Assembly (NCBI GenBank): GCA_029202485.1
Contig: CP119313.1
Span: 1,798,001-1,862,000, forward strand
Source of the DNA: Candidatus Pedobacter colombiensis
GTDB lineage: Bacteria; Bacteroidota; Bacteroidia; Sphingobacteriales; Sphingobacteriaceae
DNA length: 64,000 bases
Direction: 5' to 3'
Shown here piece after piece: positions 61,036 to 64,000 of this stretch. The position numbers and the translations under genes are program-made. Position 1 is the stretch's first letter. Each line of letters opens with the position of its first letter. The notes under the pieces are model-generated. The model saw only the letters and a list, made by a program, of their open reading frames with translations. It did not search any database and was not told the DNA's origin.

Positions 61036-62220
61036 ATGTTAAAAGAATTTATTAAAATGGGATTGGGGTTGCTGGTCGCTGTTGCATTCAATGTGCTTGT
61101 GATCAGTCCGGCAGTATTTGCTCAAAGTGCTAAAAAAACTGCGGTCCTGAATTTTATATATACTTCTGATGCACATTATGGCATCACCAGAAGCGATTTT
61201 CGTGGGGCTAAAAATGTATCAGGTCATACTGTAAATTCGGCTATGATTGCGGCAATTAATGAGCTGCCTAAATTAAAGCTGCCAGCAGATAATGGGGCTA
61301 ACAGTGGCAATGTGGTTGGAGGTATTGAGTATTTGATTGAAGGTGGAGACATTGCTAACCGAATGGAAATACCTATACAAAGTGCAACAGCTTCCTGGAA
61401 AGAGTTTGAATCAGATTATGTAGATCATCTAAATTTGAAGCAACATAACGGATCCCAAACGGAGCTGTTACTAATTCCTGGAAATCATGACATATCGAAT
61501 GCAATAGGGCACTATAAAGCCATGCAGCCAATAGCCGATCCTGCATCAATGGTCAATATCTATAATAAGATGATCAAGCCGGAAAAGTTAATTACCAGCA
61601 AAAATTATGATTATAACCTGCATAAAGTAAACTATTGCAGAAATGTAAATGGTGTACACATTGCTTTCATTAATTTATGGCCAGATTCTGCAGAAAGAAT
61701 CTGGCTAAAAAATGATTTAGATACCGTATCGAGTACAACGCCAGTCATCATCTTTACTCATGATCCACCCATTTGCGATGCTAAGCATTTTACAAACCCT
61801 GTGTCTCCGTACGGTATAACAGAACGAGATAAGTTCGAAAATCTTGTTGTTGAGCGTTACAAAGAGGCTAAAAATGAAACTGAAGATAAGGGAATGACAG
61901 ACATTGAACAACGAGGCTTTGTGAAATTTCTAAAGGCATATCCTAACATTAAAGCCTATTTCCATGGTCATAGCAATTCGAATGAATTCTATATTTATCA
62001 TGGGCCAGATCAAGATGTTAATCTCAATGTTTTTAGAGTTGACTCTCCTATGAAAGGGAAGTATTCGTCAAAAGATGAAAAATTGTTATCCTTTCAGCTC
62101 ATTAGTCTGGATGCTGTAAATATGCTATTAACCGTAAGAGAATGTTTATGGAATACGGAGCCTTTAAACCCATCGAAATCGACGACTTTTGGTAATATGA
62201 TAACGATCAGTTTAAGGTGA
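61036..62220 (+). CDS. Secreted metallophosphoesterase
   Basis: A 394-residue protein with an N-terminal signal (cleavage near FAQS). It has the calcineurin-like dimetal motifs in order: TSDAHYG, GGDIANR, PGNHDIS, THDPP and HGHSNSN. It should hydrolyse phosphomonoesters or diesters in the periplasm. It begins 5 bp after the beta-helix gene, giving a receptor / beta-helix / phosphoesterase operon that suggests scavenging of a phosphorylated nutrient. Confidence 0.93.
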   Translation: MLKEFIKMGLGLLVAVAFNVLVISPAVFAQSAKKTAVLNFIYTSDAHYGITRSDFRGAKNVSGHTVNSAMIAAINELPKLKLPADNGANSGNVVGGIEYLIEGGDIANRMEIPIQSATASWKEFESDYVDHLNLKQHNGSQTELLLIPGNHDISNAIGHYKAMQPIADPASMVNIYNKMIKPEKLITSKNYDYNLHKVNYCRNVNGVHIAFINLWPDSAERIWLKNDLDTVSSTTPVIIFTHDPPICDAKHFTNPVSPYGITERDKFENLVVERYKEAKNETEDKGMTDIEQRGFVKFLKAYPNIKAYFHGHSNSNEFYIYHGPDQDVNLNVFRVDSPMKGKYSSKDEKLLSFQLISLDAVNMLLTVRECLWNTEPLNPSKSTTFGNMITISLR

Positions 62221-62287
62221 GTTTTCAACTAAAGGTAATTTATTTTACTATTAGTTATTGGATTTTAATCAGACGCTGAACGACTTA

Positions 62288-62331
62288 ATCCGTAGAGTGT
62301 CCGTTCAATGTCCGTTCATATGCCGCCCAAT
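62288..62331 (+). repeat. 11-bp-period repeat, four units
   Basis: Four 11-mers start at 62288, 62299, 62310 and 62321. The middle two share GTCCGTTCA, the first is ATCCGTAGA and the last TGCCGCCCA. The rest of the 227-bp gap 62221-62447 is AT-rich with no gene. The period equals that of the array at 19452-19495, which lies about 43 kb away in another intergenic region. Confidence 0.7.
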
Positions 62332-62447
62332 TAATGGAACCTATAAGGTATGTAAACGTTAACTATTAGGAAATTTGGAGGCAAAATATCATAAAATGAA
62401 ACAATTGTTTCGATGGATTTGTAGTTGAGGTGAAGTCTGCGTAAAAT

Positions 62448-64000
62448 ATGAATAGTCAAAAAGATCCAAATGAAGACAAATCCATTGCTGATGTTTTAAC
62501 CGAATTTAAAGTGCAGACGGATAGTGGATTAACCAATTCTGAGGTACATGAGCGTCAAAAGACTTACGGGTTAAATGAAGTACCGGAGGAAAAGCCATCC
62601 ATGTTGCTGGTGTTTCTTAAACATTTTTTGGGGCTTACCCCGTTTATGTTGGAATTCACCATTGTTGTGTCTTTTTTGCTTCGTAAATATATAGATGTAT
62701 ACCTGATTAGTGGCTTAATGCTGTTTAATGCCATTGTTAGTTTTATTCAGGAACGCAAGGCTACAAAAACGGTAGCTGCCTTAAAAGGAAGCCTGCAAGT
62801 AGCTATACGTGTTCTAAGAAATAAAAAATGGCAACAAATTAAAGGAAACCAAATTGTGCCCGGAGATATTGTACGTTTTCGTACCGGTGATCTGATCGTT
62901 GCTGATGCTAAACTGATTGATGGCGAAACAGGTGTAGATCAATCGGCCTTAACAGGAGAATCAAAGCTGAACAATAAAAAAAATGGCGATGTATTATATG
63001 CAGGCTCCATCATTAAGAACGGGGAGTGTACGGCAGTGATCGTCGCTACAGGAATTAAGACATTCTTTGGTAAAACTGCTGAGTTAGTTCAAAAAGCTAA
63101 ACCACGGCTACATATGGATGATGTAGTAGCCAATGTGGTAAAAATACTCATTATTATAGTGCTGGTATTCCTGACCATGACGGTTGTGGTTTCATTGATG
63201 CGAGGAGAAACTTTCTTGTCAATTCTGCCTCTTTTACTCATTTTATTAATTTCGGCAGTCCCCGTGGCGCTACCAGCTATGTTTACAGTTAGTATGGCAA
63301 AGGGTTCACAAGAACTGGCGGCTGTGGGGGTATTGGTGAGTCGCTTAAGTGCTACAGAGGATGCGGCCACCATGACTACTTTATGCATTGATAAAACAGG
63401 TACGCTTACTGAGAATAGATTATCAGTCCAGGAGGTCATAGCTGCCAGGGGTTTTACAGTTACCGAAGTTCTTCAATATGCTGTATTGGCTTCGGTAACC
63501 GCTAATAATGATCCAATTGACATGGCTTTTATTCAAAAGGCCTTTACAGAGCATATAGATATGCAGGACTATAAGCAGGTTTCATTTGTACCCTTTACGG
63601 CTGCAGCTAAAAGAACCGAGGCCGTTGTTCAAAAGGACAGCGAACAATTCACTGTGTTAAAGGGAGCATATGATACACTTATGGAATTGTGTAGACATAA
63701 GACATCAGAATTAGATAAAACGGTAGAAATATGGGCGGGCAAAGGTTTCAAAACAATGGCAGTAGCTGTAAAACATAAGAATACCATTAAAATGGTGGGT
63801 ATTGCTGCGCTTATAGATCCGCCTTTACCTGATGCGGCAGAAATGATTGCCAAAATAAAAGAGTTAGGAGTAAAGGTAAAAATGCTGACAGGTGATGCAT
63901 TACCTATAGCAAAAGAGATTGCCATAGAAGTTGGTGTAGGTCGCGACATCGTTTCAGCACGTCTGCTCAGAAACAAGTCTAACGCAGATTCCAATCCCCA
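62448..64000 (+). CDS. P-type ATPase, proton-efflux (P3A) type, 3' end outside window
   Basis: The frame opens at ATG 62448 (MNSQKDPNEDK) and stays open to the window end, giving 517 residues so far. The cation-ATPase N-terminal domain is followed by two membrane helices, the actuator motif TGES at 169-172, the PVALPAM membrane segment and the phosphorylation motif DKTGT with Asp315. Near the end are KGA and the TGDA part of the hinge motif. The PVALPAMFTVSMAKG stretch matches plasma-membrane H+-ATPases. It should pump protons, or possibly another cation, out of the cell. The substrate-specifying last helices are not in the window. Confidence 0.92.
   Translation, partial: MNSQKDPNEDKSIADVLTEFKVQTDSGLTNSEVHERQKTYGLNEVPEEKPSMLLVFLKHFLGLTPFMLEFTIVVSFLLRKYIDVYLISGLMLFNAIVSFIQERKATKTVAALKGSLQVAIRVLRNKKWQQIKGNQIVPGDIVRFRTGDLIVADAKLIDGETGVDQSALTGESKLNNKKNGDVLYAGSIIKNGECTAVIVATGIKTFFGKTAELVQKAKPRLHMDDVVANVVKILIIIVLVFLTMTVVVSLMRGETFLSILPLLLILLISAVPVALPAMFTVSMAKGSQELAAVGVLVSRLSATEDAATMTTLCIDKTGTLTENRLSVQEVIAARGFTVTEVLQYAVLASVTANNDPIDMAFIQKAFTEHIDMQDYKQVSFVPFTAAAKRTEAVVQKDSEQFTVLKGAYDTLMELCRHKTSELDKTVEIWAGKGFKTMAVAVKHKNTIKMVGIAALIDPPLPDAAEMIAKIKELGVKVKMLTGDALPIAKEIAIEVGVGRDIVSARLLRNKSNADSNP

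Overview
The window looks like a chromosomal segment of a Bacteroidota bacterium, most likely Sphingobacteriaceae and Pedobacter-like. The evidence is AT-rich DNA, a SusC/SusD polysaccharide-utilisation locus (PUL) with a hybrid two-component regulator, Tat and Sec lipoproteins with Bacteroidota-style lipoboxes, weak Shine-Dalgarno signals, and a tRNA promoter of the TTTG / TAnnTTTG type. The genus is inferred from gene style, not proved.

Region 1 (1-13357). The 3' end of a GH27 alpha-galactosidase, a Tat-exported PhoX-like lipoprotein and an STN-domain/alpha-beta-hydrolase esterase run up to a perfect 24-bp hairpin. An AraC-type regulator then faces a ten-gene co-directional operon (4827-13090): creatininase-family amidohydrolase, RidA, a 3-hydroxyacyl-CoA-dehydrogenase-like oxidoreductase, an enolase-superfamily dehydratase, a DMT transporter, a DapA/NanA-type aldolase, an RraA-type aldolase, two tandem SDR dehydrogenases and an FAH-family hydrolase. 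Dehydratase, SDR and FAH hydrolase together resemble the non-phosphorylative fuconate/rhamnonate route. The added amide- and imine-handling enzymes and two extra aldolase-like proteins do not fit a pathway I can name. This is the best candidate in the window for an undescribed catabolic system.

Region 2 (13437-27455). Housekeeping and stress genes: a GreA/GreB-C-like protein, a CAT-family acetyltransferase, a 54-residue lipoprotein missed by length cut-offs, dodecin, a DUF4142 lipoprotein, a MocR regulator, a LytTR membrane regulator, AraC, DUF1801, a two-gene ABC exporter, an overlapping PAP2/EptA pair likely to remodel lipid A, and a histidine kinase. An 11-bp-period repeat with a 20-bp hairpin lies at 19421-19495, and a related array lies at 62288-62331.

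Region 3 (27530-32810). A more plastic stretch with a DUF4143 ATPase behind a long palindrome, a decayed ORF6N gene, an orphan gene of different base composition, an M48 peptidase and tRNA-Ser(TGA). A 16-bp direct repeat brackets it.

Region 4 (33035-53539). A 2OG-Fe(II) oxygenase, then a galactan/pectin side-chain locus: GH27 alpha-galactosidase and a beta-helix pectate-lyase-like protein on the minus strand, a hybrid two-component system (HTCS) of 1369 residues, and a divergent operon susC-susD-SusE-like-GH53 endo-galactanase-unassigned TIM-barrel hydrolase-GH2 beta-galactosidase. The GH53 + GH2 + SusC/D + HTCS set points to beta-1,4-galactan.

Region 5 (53534-64000). A Tet(X)-like flavin monooxygenase, an AraC regulator, a DEAD-box helicase, a TonB receptor / beta-helix lipoprotein / metallophosphoesterase operon, and the 5' part of a P3A-type ATPase that runs off the window end. 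No CRISPR array, rRNA, integrase or intact transposase was seen.
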